This document shows positions 1 through 11,869 of a DNA stretch of 64,000 nt, piece after piece; the first letter of the stretch is position 1; each line of letters begins with the position of its first letter. The stretch lies in NCBI RefSeq assembly GCF_000321225.1, contig NW_004450478.1:2947634-3011633 (forward strand), written 5' to 3'. Source of the stretch: Odobenus rosmarus divergens. Lineage: Eukaryota; Chordata; Mammalia; Carnivora; Odobenidae. A program made the translations under genes and the position numbers. The notes beneath the pieces are model-generated. The model ran no database searches. It saw nothing but the letters and a program-made list of their open reading frames with translations, and had not been told where the DNA came from.

Positions 1-2130
1 AAAGGAATCACTGACTGACCGTAGAGATCACATTCGAGTTGGAGGTGGTAAGGACAGAAGCAGGAAAACAAGTTTTGAAGGCTACTGCAGAATCCTGCAT
101 GCAGACTGCTTTATAATCTCCACTCCAAAAATCCTAGGAAATTAAAGAACTAGCACCAATTAAAAGAATCTAAAGTGGAGGTAAGATATGGAAGGTACAT
201 TAAGGACATGCCTCATGCTAGAGAAGTAACAGGACTACAATCTTTAGAACCATCCTTAAGGAAAAGGCCCTGGCCTTTGTGTCTGTCCTTGGCCTGTTTG
301 CCTTCCCATCTATTCCTGTCTTCCCCTTCACATGACTGAACCCCACAGACTTCAGTGCCCAGGCTGCCTGGACAGCTGATTGGAGACAGGCTAGCCTGAA
401 AGTGGACATCATGAATAGAAAGGTCAAGGTATTTCTCACCCAACCTCTTCTATTTCAGGTGGCACCTCCAGCAGTAGCCCCATCTCCATTGTTCCACGTC
501 CCCAAGGGCAGTCCCCTCCACGGTTCCAGTTACCACTGGATGGCCCCAGATCCTGAGTTCAACTCCCACCAGGCAGCCCACCCCATCCCTGGCTCTAATA
601 ACACCAACCCTCTCCTTCCCCCACTTTAGCCCAAGGAATGGTAGCTGCTTCCTGAAGCTGGTAACCTCTGCATTGCATAACAGATTCCTATTTGCTTTTG
701 GCTTTCCTAATACCTTAGCAACTAGTTCCCTATATTACATCCCCTCTCTTAAACCACTTTGTGATAGTTTTTCTGACTAGATCCTTATGTACTCCTCCAT
801 CAAAAAATACAAATAAATGTTTATATGTTGTGTTAAATTAGGATCTGGAAGGTATGTATGTATTCTGTGATGATCTACACTATTCATGTCCCACACTTCC
901 CAGGGAAATCAGGCTGAAGGAATATCAAGGGGGAGATGGAAGAGAAGGGAGAGGCGGAAGGAAAAAGGGGCAGTGGAGTGTGGGAGGAAGAAGAGGTGGG
1001 GGACATGAGCTGCATACCACTGTTTAGTGCTTTACAAACATTCTCTTAATCTGGAGCCCAAGGCAAAAAGCCCCAGAGGCTCCTCATGGCATACAGCTCA
1101 GAAAACCTCATCCCAGTCCTTCTGGAGACCCTGCTGCTATCAGTCAACACCACCAGGCTTCAGGCACCTCTGGGGCCATGTCCTAGAAGCTGCCAGAAAT
1201 GAGTCTTACTTTCACGTACCCTTACTCACAGCATATAATTAAAAAGTCAAAGGAGGTGAAGTCTATGTACAGAAAAGTCAATAGAGAAACTTGAACCATT
1301 AAGGTGTCAAGACAAAGGTACCACCCACATTTGCTACAGAACATGGGCAAACCAGACCCCCTCCATCACACTGCTCAGCTGGGCTGGAACAGGGAGTGCT
1401 GTACATTCAAGGACTAGGGAGACCTGCATGAGCAACCTCCAGGTTAACTTATTATCCTTGCAGATAAACAGTATGCATAAACAAGGATAGAAAATTTAGC
1501 TTCGAGTACCTGCGAGAGTAACAATTTCTACAGAAAAAACACTTAAGGTGCTATTGTGTTGCATAAGCGTTTGGTATAAAGGGACTATGGGATTGACCCC
1601 AGGGAAGATAAGTACCCTCACGGATCTGAAAACAACTTCAGCACTACAACTGTTAGTCACCACTAATTCAAAAATGATTCATGTCCTTGAAAGTCATAGC
1701 ATAAAGGGACATCACCATATTTGCATCAGACCTAAAAAATTAGATAATGTTTACTGCCTTGTTATATATGAAAATACAACCCATACAAATATAACCTATA
1801 AAAGCTTTGAATTGCTTAAAAGCCTTTCTCCCCCGAGAGGAAGTAGTCTGAAAAGCTTTTCAAGTGTCACTTTGATCCCCCAACTGCTGCTGTCAGGACA
1901 GGAAAGGACATGGAGGGGAAAACAAGCACCATCCTATAAAAAGGGATTGCAAATTTCCTAGAAGGATCACTTCCTTACACTCAGTATCCCTTAGCAGTAT
2001 TCTGCCTGGAAGCTAGTTCTCCCTATCTTAGAATGGTGGACATCCAGTAAGGGAACAGTCACTGGAATTTAGAGCTCCTACACACATTTAGTCTAGGGGT
2101 AATCCAATCCCCCAGATATGTAAAGGTATA
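1..2130. other. Intron 1 segment without recognised repeats
   Basis: Mostly unique sequence. A purine-rich tract (GGGAGATGGAAGAGAAGGG and similar) runs from about 925 to 1005. Open frames here, including one of 137 codons at 1548-1961, show no protein-like composition or family resemblance. Confidence 0.6.
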
Positions 2131-2132
2131 TA

Positions 2133-2416
2133 CAGTGAACCCTTGAACAATGCAGGTGTTAGGGGCATCAACTGCTATGTAGTCCAAAACCTAAGTATAA
2201 CCTGACTCCCCAAAAACTTAACAGTTTCCTGTTGACTGGAAGTTTTCCAGTAAGTCAGTAACACATATTTTATAGGTTTTATAATATACTATAGTCTTAC
2301 AATTAGCTTAAAAAGTTATAAAATCGCAAGAGAAATTGCATTTATAGTACTCTAAAAAATCCACATGTAAGGGGACCGTGCAGTTCAAACCCAGGTTGTT
2401 TTTCAAAGGTCAACTG
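2133..2416 (-). mobile_element. Tigger-type (pogo) nonautonomous DNA transposon, about 284 bp
   Basis: The ends are inverted repeats: CAGTGAACCCTTGAACAA on the left and the complement of CAGTTGACCTTTGAAAAA on the right. TA lies on both sides (2131-2132 and 2417-2418), the target duplication of the Tc1/mariner/pogo group. Inside, read on the minus strand, are GGGTTTGAACTGCACGG and AAGTTTTTGGGGAGTC, as in the Tigger2-like family. No transposase frame remains. Confidence 0.8.
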
Positions 2417-2754
2417 TATGGACAGGAGTTGAAAAATGTGTTTGTCATCTGATAAACTACAGACTGGAATTCAAACTCCAAACATGGATAAAGGACCCTC
2501 CCATCCACACTTAAACATATCCAGAAGAATTGAAGGCAATTAATGAAATAACAGCACACTGGAGCAGGATAAGAGGTCACGGGGAATCCGGCCTTATGGC
2601 TGGAAGGTACAGGATAGGTCTTCCCCCCTCTGCAGGGTGTGATCTTGATACAACCGACAGGAGACCTACAAAATGGAATTTAGAAGCCACAGAAAAACCT
2701 TGAAGTCCTTTAGTTATAAGACTAAATACGAAGCAAATGCAGATTGCACCTAGG

Positions 2755-2815
2755 TCTAGATTTCAAACCCTGACCACTTCTGAATTCTAGGTAGTGTTTT
2801 CCATTGCATAGAAGC
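2755..2815 (+). repeat. Possible MIR 3' fragment
   Basis: The text AGATTTCAAACCCTGACCAC followed by a run ending CCATTGCATA resembles the MIR region after the second tRNA-like box. It is short and diverged. Confidence 0.3.
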
Positions 2816-3798
2816 CTTCTCTATAAACATGGCCAAAACTTAGGTTATATTCTGCCCCCCTTGTTGGCATACTCTCGGTGGCTTAACTGCTTTTCCAAAT
2901 CCCTCTTCCTTTGCTTTCCTCTTGTACAGAGGCTGGTAAGAAAAACCTAACATCCCAGCCTCCTTACAGCTATGGTTTGCCAATAAGATATAGAAAGTCA
3001 TCGAAGTGGGAAGGGGATCTCCTTTCCAGAATAGTCTACGATGAGGCCCATGGCTCCTCCTTTCCTTCCACTTGGAACATAAATGCCTCACATGTAGGTA
3101 GTTGCCACCACGACAGCGAAAGCGTCACAGTAGGGATGAGACTGCAGGTGAGTCATGCCAGCACTGTGTTCTTGTAAAGGGAGAGAAGTGAAGCCCAGTG
3201 GTTCAAGCTATTAGATGGCCTTTCTGTTCAGAGGCAACAAAATCCTCACTGGAAATTCCCCAAGTCCTTTCCTCCTGTTACACATCCCACAGGGGGCACC
3301 AGCAAGATCCTAAGGATCATCATTAAATCCTCATTCACATCAGCCCGTTTGCTTCTCATTGTTTAAACACTGTACAGCCCTTCTAGTTTATCCATTCATG
3401 TTCTCCTCCTCTAGACCAACTGACACGCCCAACTCCCCACTGCCACCAGTATACTCCTCTTAAACACACAAACCTCTCCTGACAAGCTTTCCGGACATAC
3501 CAACATGGATTCTTGGGTCCCCCCCTTGTCTCACAAGATTCTTCACAATGGGCCAACAGCTACAAGAACATGTAAAAAGCCAGCATGTCAACATTTTTAA
3601 GATCCCTTTTATGTCCAATATACAAAGACGTCTAACTCTTCAGAGAGCACAGTAAGACTGTCTTTGTGAAAACAAAAGAAACCAACTTTACAAAGACATC
3701 TTGAATAGTATAGTCAAGGTTGTCAAGGACGAAGTGAGAAAGGTATTCTTAGACTCTTCACAGGTGTGTATGTATAGATCGGTATAATTATTCAATTA

Positions 3799-4105
3799 TG
3801 GTTGCCCCTTGAACAGGTGTTTGAACTGTGTGGGTCCACTTGTATATGAGGTGTTTTTTTTTCCCCCCCTGTAAGTGCAGCTAACATATTCTCTTCCTTA
3901 GGATTTTAATGTTTTTCTCTAGATTTTAAGAATATAGTATATAATATACATAACCTACAGTATATTGATGACTGTTTTTATCAGTAAGGCTTCCAGTCAC
4001 CAGCCAACTATTAGCAGTATTGGGGAGTCAAAAGGTATACAGATTTCACTGCATGAGGTGCAGGGGGCTTGGTGCCCCAACCCTGTACTAGTCAGGGTTC
4101 AACTA
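3799..4105 (+). mobile_element. Tigger-type DNA transposon, second copy, opposite orientation
   Basis: The left end reads TGGTTGCCCCTTGAACA and the right end CAGGGTTCAACTA, flanked by TA at 3797-3798 and 4106-4107. The body has GTTTGAACTGTGTGGGTCC, GTAAGGCTTCCAGTC and TTGGGGAGTCAAAAG in family order. It is the same family as the element at 2133-2416 but inverted, 1.4 kb away. No coding capacity. Confidence 0.8.
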
Positions 4106-4109
4106 TATA

Positions 4110-6135
4110 CTACAAATCTCAAAACATGCACACTCGTAACAGTCTAGAAATATTGTGAAATCCATCCCTCATCCCTAAAAGGTACGCTAAGCTCATGGCA
4201 TAAATGTTAAATCGGGGTGTGTAGGAGGAAAGAGTATAAGACCATTAAGTTTTTTCAATAGGAAAATATTCAGGATATTATGTGGAGTGGGGGAAAAAAA
4301 GCCAAGATACAGAATAGTTTATAGCATGATCAATGGCAAAGTAGGCATGGCAACCGTCATGACGAACTGTTCAGCACTCATCACTGTTAACTCTGGTCAG
4401 ATCCTGAGTATTTTCCTCCCAACTTCTGTTTCCGGACTTGGCTACAAGCACATTATTTCTATACTCAGGAAAAATATATAGAAATATATAGTTCTGGAGA
4501 TAGTAAAAAATGCAACAGTAGAAGAAACCCAGGCTGAGCTACCGCCACTAAGCGATAACCGTTTTCCATAACCAGATTCAGTGTTGCTTTGATGAAAGGA
4601 ATTGGAAGTCCTCCATCCATGTGCCCGAGTGGCAGGCACTTGGAATGAAAATCAATAACCCTCTTAGCAGTTTGATAGACCCCCCATTACAGTTTATGAG
4701 AATTCAGAATTCCAATTATGAGGTCCTGACATATTAAGATCTCCTACTCAATTTCCCATACAACCCCAAGTAATTTCCTTTATAAAGCCACCGTAGAAGA
4801 TCACAAAAACTTTCAAGTCCCTTTAAGTCAGGCTGTAACTGTAGACGGTAATGCATTGGGTCACATCACTTGTCCTGTGATATAGCCGCGTACTCCTGAC
4901 TTCAGTGCAATCCAACCAGTTTTAGCTAAGAGCTCGTATACCAGGAATACAATTATTTTGAAAGGAAAAAAGACACCTTGGGAAGTCCGTGAATTCAAGA
5001 TCCAAGGGTGTGGAAACACAGATCAGAGAATTCTGATACCATCGTTTACAAACTGACCTAAGGCAGACTGCTTACATTCTAAGCAAATACAGAAATAGAA
5101 ATAAGATGAGCTCAAATGTCTAACACGTTTAGTGTGCACACTGTTAAGTGCTATTCAATCCTACTCATTTATTTTAGAAAGCCATTATCTATTTTACCCC
5201 TTTTTAACCTTCATGCTCTGAAGAACACCTCAGCAGCTGGTCAACAAGGTTTTGAGCACCTTATTTATAGCTGACATTTTAAACTATTTTTGTGAAGATA
5301 TGCACACTATTCTGTCAGGCCTCTAAACAGCAATATGTAATTCTGAAATTATTGAAAACACTAGGGGTCTTATGTGCTTTCTCATCAGGGACTTCACAAG
5401 TTAAAAAAAAAAAGGCAGGATTTAAGCAAACACACTTTAAGGAAAATAAAAGTTGCTTCATAAAAGTTAAACTGTTCTCATTGTCACACACTTGGCTCTT
5501 GGGGGAAAATACTGATGTTACTACCTACTGAAAGCAACAGATTGATCTCGTTGGGGAGCATGGCCTGAGGGCCATGCACTATGACAATAACTTCCCAAAG
5601 TATTACTGATAAAACTCAGGTCTCTTCCTGGACCGTAGCTCATACCCCACAAATTCTTTTTCAGAATATACTCCTAATTCTCCTTTACTACTCCCTTACT
5701 GGTGTGCTCTTAACACTGCTTGAAATAATCAAATTAACTGGGTTTTGGTTCATTGTAAGTCTGCAATATTTAACATTAAAATCCCCGAAGACTCCATTTC
5801 ATAAGTGACTGACTGAACTTGGGAATCATACACACACATTGAAAAAAGTTGGTTAGATCACAATTTAATGTTTGCAGCAACTGGTTAATGCCCCTACACA
5901 AAAACAATGTTGAATAACCAACAAGTTTCTTTTGAAATCCCTTTCTCAGCCAGATGTTTCTATTTCATCATCAGGGTCAGTGGAGACTATGGGCTTTACT
6001 CCAGTTAGTAGCTCCATTAGTCCACATGGAAGGCAAAGATAAAACTAGTAAGTCATATAGAAAATTAAGTCAAAAGAAAGATAGGGAGTATTTTAATTAC
6101 ACACATAATACAAATACATTGTTCTGTTTTTGGAG
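4110..6135. other. Intron 1 segment, nothing recognised
   Basis: AT-rich unique-looking sequence with no identifiable repeat, RNA gene or exon. The short open frames here look random. Confidence 0.5.
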
Positions 6136-6287
6136 TTTTTTTTTAAGATTTATTTGAGAGACAGTGGGAGAGGGAGAAGCAGGCTTCCCGCGGAGCAGGG
6201 AACCCGATGCGGAGCTCGATCCCAGGACCCTGGGATCATGCCTGAGCCGAAGGCAGACGCTTAATGACTGAGCCACCCAGGCACCCC
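6136..6287 (-). mobile_element. Carnivore tRNA-derived SINE (CAN-SINE)
   Basis: In reverse orientation it runs from a T-run and AAGATTTATTTGAGAG through GGGAGAAGCAGGCTTCCCGC to GAGCCACCCAGGCACCCC, the reversed head. It is slightly short because the CT-rich tail is reduced. It lies in sense with CADPS2. Confidence 0.93.
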
Positions 6288-6289
6288 AG

Positions 6290-8105
6290 TTCTTGGATTT
6301 TCTGAAGCTAACTTTATATTACTGATACTTAAAGCCACCAAGAGGTGGCCAAGAATACTTTAAATAATCTCCAAAGTAGGATTAGAAAATTCATCCATAT
6401 AGAACCTTGTGAAATTTGTAAGTGTGCTAAGACAGTAGAGTGATTACAACAGTAGAGTGATTCCAAGGAGCTGCCTCACCTTAAAAGCAACCACCGTCCT
6501 TTATAACCCAACCTTTGTCCATCACAAGTTCACAAAAAGTAAGAATTTCCTTGGGTTAAAAAGTATGCCTATAGCCAGATTGAATTAACAAGTACCTAGC
6601 ACGACAAAATTTTAAAGCTAAGAGATTTTAACATTTTAGAACCCTCTAAAGCTAACATTAAAAACATGAGAAAGGAAAAAAAAATGGGTCTTTTAAAAAT
6701 GAAACCAGACTTCAAACTTTTCATTAGCAATACTGGAAGCTGGAAGAAGGTACATTAATGCCTTCAAAGTTCCAAGGGAGGAGGATTTCAACCCAGATTT
6801 CAATGCCCAATTTCTCTATCAAAACAAAGAAAATTTCAAACCCACATAGATTCAGAAAATTCGTCACACCCTTCCAAAGGTGCATGTGAAAAGGTTCAAA
6901 CAGTATTAGGAAATGGGAACACAAGGCCTTCAACTCACAAGAACTATGAAAAAAGAATCCCAACTCTAAGCCTGTTGTTCAGCTGAGAGTTCACATTAGA
7001 GTAAACCAGAGGAAGGCTACAGGGGGGACAGACATGGGGGTGGGGGTGCAGGTCGGGGAAGAGGTAGAGAGATCAACGGTAGCCATTAGAACAGTGACCT
7101 CCAAACCTAATCAGACATCCCATGTGTTGGATTCCCCCTTTGTTCTCCAGATCCATTCTCTCCTATTGGCTACCCAGCTTTCTGGCTTGCAGGACGAATA
7201 GGCCCTAACAGCCAGGCATATTTGCTCTTCAGTTTCTCTTTGGGATTCCGTTTTCATGAGGGACCCACACAAAATCAGAGAGGGAAATACAGGCTGACAG
7301 GAGACCATCTCTGGGCTCCCTCGCTACCATGCACCCTTTGGTCATGACTGTATTCTCCTGGAGACCACAGCCTCTGACAGACAACTTACTCCCACACCTT
7401 TGGTTCCTGGTCAGTTCAGGCCCGAGTTCCCACCGTTTGCCCATGGAGGCCTACAGACAGTAAGGTCTTCCCTCCGTTAACGTTGAAGGCTTCCCCATCC
7501 CTCATCGGTTCCCTTAAAGCTGCCTGACCCTCTCATCTGTGAGTTGCCCCTTGGTGTGACAGCGATTTCCAACTGGGCCCTAACTCATAAGCCTCCCCCT
7601 TTAGAAAAAGATAACCCTTTTGCTACACAAAAGTGAAATTTATCACTAGGTTATAGAATCTGCTCATATTTTCACAAACACAACATCCTAACTGGAATGA
7701 TAAGATGAAGGGAAATAACATTTCAGATATAAGTGCTTAAGCATAGCTGGTCTAAGAAAATAAACTAGACATGTATATGCACATATATAATGTGGAAGTC
7801 TAAGGTAAATGAGCTAGTATTTAACTGCATGTTGTCAACCCTACTCCTTTTTGATATTTTGAAGGGTTCAACAGTTCACTTATCCATAAAAATCCAGGAG
7901 AATGGAACAATTCAAAATAAAAGCAGACACAAGCATCCTGTATCAGAAACGCAATCACAGGTACCATTGCTCTCGGGGACATTTCTTCAATAGGGTGAGC
8001 AATTCTCAGAAAAGTTCCTAAAAAAAAAAATTAATAAAACTGAATCTCTTCCCAAACTTACCCAGAAGTTGTATTTCTAGGAAGATCGTATATATTAAAC
8101 ACACA
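6290..8105. other. Intron 1 segment, nothing recognised apart from a G-rich run
   Basis: Unique-looking sequence. A G-rich stretch at 7022-7058 has four runs of four or more G and could form a quadruplex. No exon or repeat family is recognised. Confidence 0.5.
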
Positions 8106-8108
8106 AAA

Positions 8109-8293
8109 GGGCACCTGGGTGGCTCAGTTGGTTAAGTGACTGCCTTTGGCTCAGATCATGATCCTGGAGTCCCGGGATTGGTCCCACATCAAGCTCCCTG
8201 CTCAGTAGGGACTCTGCTTCTCCCTCTGACCCTCCCCCCACCGCCATGCTCGCTCTTTCTCAAATAAAATCTTAAGAATAAAAAATAAAATAA
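8109..8293 (+). mobile_element. CAN-SINE
   Basis: Head GGGCACCTGGGTGGCTCAGT, middle CCTGGAGTCCCGGGATTGG, tail CAAATAAAATCTTAAGAATA. The text belongs to the CCTGGAGTCCCGGGATCGAG subgroup. Antisense to CADPS2. Confidence 0.92.
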
Positions 8294-9218
8294 ACCCATA
8301 GAAAAAACATTTTGTATTTTATAAAAAGCTCTACTCTAGGCTCAAATAACTACGGACAGGCTTTACCTAAATAAATGCCCAAAAGGACATCCAAATGCTA
8401 TGGAGGATGAAAGACAAATCATCATGCATTTCAGGTTTTCTAGAATCCCTGGACCCTACCCACTAAATACCAGTAGCAACCCCCACCCCCAATCATGGAG
8501 AAAGCCAACATATCCCACAGAATTTTTTTTAAATGTCTGCTGGGGGTATTTACTAACCCCACTGAGAATCACTGGTTTATAATTTGCAACAACCTAAGGA
8601 GACAATGAAGGGAGACAAAATAGAGAAACAAGAACTCAAGTTTCAAGTTTTGTAAGAAATGCAACCAATGCATACTAGGTGGTTTGAGAGTCTTGATATA
8701 AACTCCACTCACTAAGCTTTCCGGTTCTAGAGTCAACTACTACAAAGTACAGAAATCTTAAGGATTCTTAAAGATAAAATTAACCTTGGGAGGGCATTTT
8801 CCTTACAGAAGGGTCTAGGTGCAGGTGTTGACAATGGATTTAAATTCCAGTGTCTGAAATCCCTGCAGTCTCCTGACCCACACACCAGGACAAGAAACAA
8901 AACAGGTGATTGTCTCTATTACAAGACTAATTGTAGTTAGAGTATGGACAGAATAGACCTACCTTAACAAGTAAAAATCAAGGAACTTGAAGAATTAGCA
9001 TGAACAGGAGAAGCAGAAATCTCCCTCTGCAAGCTGTGTGGCTCAGCTTCCCTCAAGTAGCAATCATCTCTTCATCCGAATGGCTACTGTAACCCGCAGA
9101 CTGAGACAGCTCTTCAGGCCAGTGGGAAAGGGCAGAGGGGCGTGGCAGTGGAGACATTCCCCTCTTGTGTCAGATGTAGAGTCCAAGGCAGGCTGCCTCA
9201 TCATGGGCCACTCTGGCA

Positions 9219-9390
9219 TTTTTTTTTTTTTTTTAAAGGAGCAGGATGGGAAGGGGAAGAGAGAATCTCAAGCAGACTCCCCGCTGAGCATGGAGCCCCA
9301 CATAGGGCTCAATCTCACAAGATCAAAATCATGACCTGAGCCGAAACCAAGGGTCAGACGCTTAACCAACTGAGCCACCCCAGGTGACCC
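9219..9390 (-). mobile_element. CAN-SINE with short target duplication
   Basis: A T-run at 9219 leads through AGCAGACTCCCCGCTGAGC and ATCATGACCTGAGCC to the reversed head GAGCCACCCCAGGTGACCC. CTGGCAT occurs just before and just after, a probable target-site duplication. The copy is diverged, with part of the AT tail lost. Confidence 0.88.
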
Positions 9391-9394
9391 TGGC

Positions 9395-10935
9395 ATATTA
9401 CTTTAAGTTACTTGACACAGATGCTGCAAGGAGAACACTCAGACCCTGCTCTGTGCCCCCAAAAGCAGGAAATCATCTCCCACACAAGATGTATCCTCCC
9501 TGTACCAGGAGATAAACATATCTTTATCACAAGAGATGGAAAATTTAGAACCTGGAAGGTTACACAAACAACCCTTTACTAATTTACTACCTGGCCCAAA
9601 TTCTGTTTAGAATTCCTTACTAACTGAAGCTCCCCAAGTTCAGTTCTTTGTCCTGTCAATTCCTCTGATTTATATTCTTTGCCTAAAAAGTGAAAAAGTG
9701 CCTTAGTCATTTAGGTCTCTAATTATTGGTCCCCTGTGTGCATGCAATACACCTTTTTTCTCTTGTTGGTCTCATGTAAATTTAATTCTCAGTCCAGCTA
9801 GAAGACCTTAAAGGTAGAGAAGGTTTCCTTCCCTTCCCAGAGAATGGCCCATACGTTTGCACACATCACTTCTCTTTATACCCCTACTAGTGTGAAATCA
9901 GTCTTTTGGCTATGGCTAACTGCAGAAGGTGGTGGAATAGCAGATTCTGATTGTTCCCCAGCCACCAATAATTTGGGGCAACAATTTGTCTGCCACATCC
10001 TTGCTCTTATTCTGGCAAGACTCACTCACTGCCTTCCTCAGTGAAATCTCAGAAGCCTGCATCTGGTCTTCCAAAACTGTGTAAAAACAAAGATATTGCC
10101 TGTGTAATTCCTCATCAAGACTGATGCTGCCATAGGATGTAGTTCTGTTCTCATGTGAGAGAAATAAAGTTGCCGTCCTCCAGAGTTTTGTTCTTGACCC
10201 ACATTCTCTGGACAATCATGCTCAGTCCCATGGATAACAAAAGGAAAAGGCAAGACAAGAAATGTTGTCTTCAGCCAGAGAGCCATGTGCCTAACAATTC
10301 TACTGCTTATAAGGTTATAACATATTGGAAGCAACCAGCAGAAACCAATAATGGTAAAGAACTGTATTCCAAGTGGAAGGAAGCCAGGTGCTTGTAGGAG
10401 TGAACAGACCCTCCCCACTGTGTGTTCTACAGGAAGTAATGGCTAAAGTCTAGAAAGAATGAGAGAAAGTGGAGTGGGTATTTCAGTTTATGAAGTATTT
10501 CCCAGAAGTACTAAAAAGTGTGAAGAGTTAAAAAGGCTCCTTCTGGGAAGCTGACTGGCAATGGGGAGACACAGGCAGACTAATTCTAAGTCCCGAAAGG
10601 TTAAGGGACTAGTTAAGGTTGTGTTTAGCTACATAAATACGTAATAGCCTAGTTTCAGCAAATTAGAATCTCGAAGTAGCACTATTGTCCATACTGATTA
10701 TTTAAGCTCAAATACATTATAACGTCGAGTAAATGCTTCCTATATTATACACCACCTCTGAGGCGACCATGCTATTCAAACCTGAACCACTGCCCGAACC
10801 TAACTGGTCTTCCCACTTCCACTCTTGCCCCTATAGCCTATTCTCAAGGCTAGACAGCTTTAAGGGTGTGAATTAAATTCCACATAAATGGTGGCCGCTG
10901 GAGTTATGCAGTGTATTTTCAGGTCAAAGATCCTT
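9395..10935. other. Intron 1 segment, nothing recognised
   Basis: Unique-looking sequence. Overlapping open frames of 66-126 codons on both strands near 9.9-10.4 kb lack any family resemblance. Confidence 0.5.
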
Positions 10936-10939
10936 TTAG

Positions 10940-11500
10940 ATTTTTAATCTGGTCACTTCTTGTATTGGCTCAAAACTCACTGGCTTCCCAAACTTAAATT
11001 TTGAACATGTTACCATGACTTACAGAATGTAGGCGAGCTTGCCCATGCCTATCGCTGCAGATTCATGCTTTCTCCGCTTTCCAGTTCTCATCCCTCTAGC
11101 CACTGTAACTTCTTTGCTGTTCTTCCTAAACTAACTTTATTCCACCTCAAAGCTCTTTGGAAGGCAGCTATGCTCACCACTCAAAGCTCTTTGTACTTGC
11201 TGTTAATGCCACCTGGATGTTCTTTCTCCTCACCCTACACCCCATTTTCAAGTGGCTCAAATACTTTTGCTTAATTCAACCAATACCTGCTCCTCAGGGA
11301 GCCTTTCCCTGACCACCCTACCTAAAATAGCTAGGGATGCTAAACCCCCTTCCACAGTCACCGTGTCTTAATACTTACATATGTACTTGTTGATAATCAT
11401 CTCTTCTACTAGAACTTTCATGAGGGCTGTTTTGTCCACACCTACACTCCCAGTGCCTAAAATAGAGCCTAGTACACAACGCCTGTTTAAATATTGCCTC
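10940..11500 (+). mobile_element. L2 LINE 3' end
   Basis: The order of text matches the L2 3' region: CTCACTGGCTTCCC, then TTCTTTGCTGTTCTTCCT, CAGGGAGCCTTTCCCTGACC ACCCTACC, ACTTTCATGAGGGCTGTTTTG, CCCAGTGCCTAAAATAGAGC, and a tail near TTTAAATATTGCC. It is heavily diverged, as expected of this old mammalian LINE, and has no coding capacity. Confidence 0.75.
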
Positions 11501-11775
11501 AATATTCGTTACCTAAATGTAATAGGCTTTATAGAACATTGTTCTAAGTGAAAATGAGAAAACAGGAAAAAACAACAAAAAAACCTTAGAAGATCTACTC
11601 CATGCCAGGCACTGTGCTAGGTACTTTTCAGTTAAATATTGCCTCAATATTCACTACCTAAATGTAATAGGCTTTATAGAATGTTTTTCTAAGTGAAAAT
11701 GAGAAAACAGGGGAGAAAAAAAAAAAACCTTTGAAGATCTACTCCATGCCAGGCACTGTGCTAGGTACTTTTCAG
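11486..11775. repeat. Tandem direct duplication, two units of about 145 bp
   Basis: Unit 1 (11486-11630) and unit 2 (11631-11775) are adjacent and nearly identical, both running from TTAAATATTGCCTCAATATT to GCTAGGTACTTTTCA. Differences are a few substitutions (CGTTACC/CACTACC) and a changed A-rich run. The unit joins the L2 tail to the start of a MIR, so the duplication is younger than both repeats. Confidence 0.92.
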
Positions 11776-11860
11776 AAGTTCTCTAGGATCTTCACAGCAT
11801 CCTGAAGTATCCATCCTTTTTACACATCAGACAGCAATCTAGAGAGGATAAGGGCAGAGC
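11736..11860 (+). repeat. MIR fragment
   Basis: CCATGCCAGGCACTGTGCTAGGTACTT followed by CTTCACAGCATCCTGAAG matches the MIR core in order. Its first 40 bases also occur in the preceding duplicated unit (11591-11630). Confidence 0.6.
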
Positions 11861-11869
11861 CCTGCTCTG

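Noticed and set aside
1548..1961. 137-codon open frame in intron 1
   Set aside because: No family resemblance, no splice or promoter context, composition like random intronic sequence.
10038..10418. 126-codon open frame with hydrophobic stretches on the minus strand
   Set aside because: It overlaps two other frames, has no recognisable domain, and lies in intron DNA without splice signals that would make it an exon.
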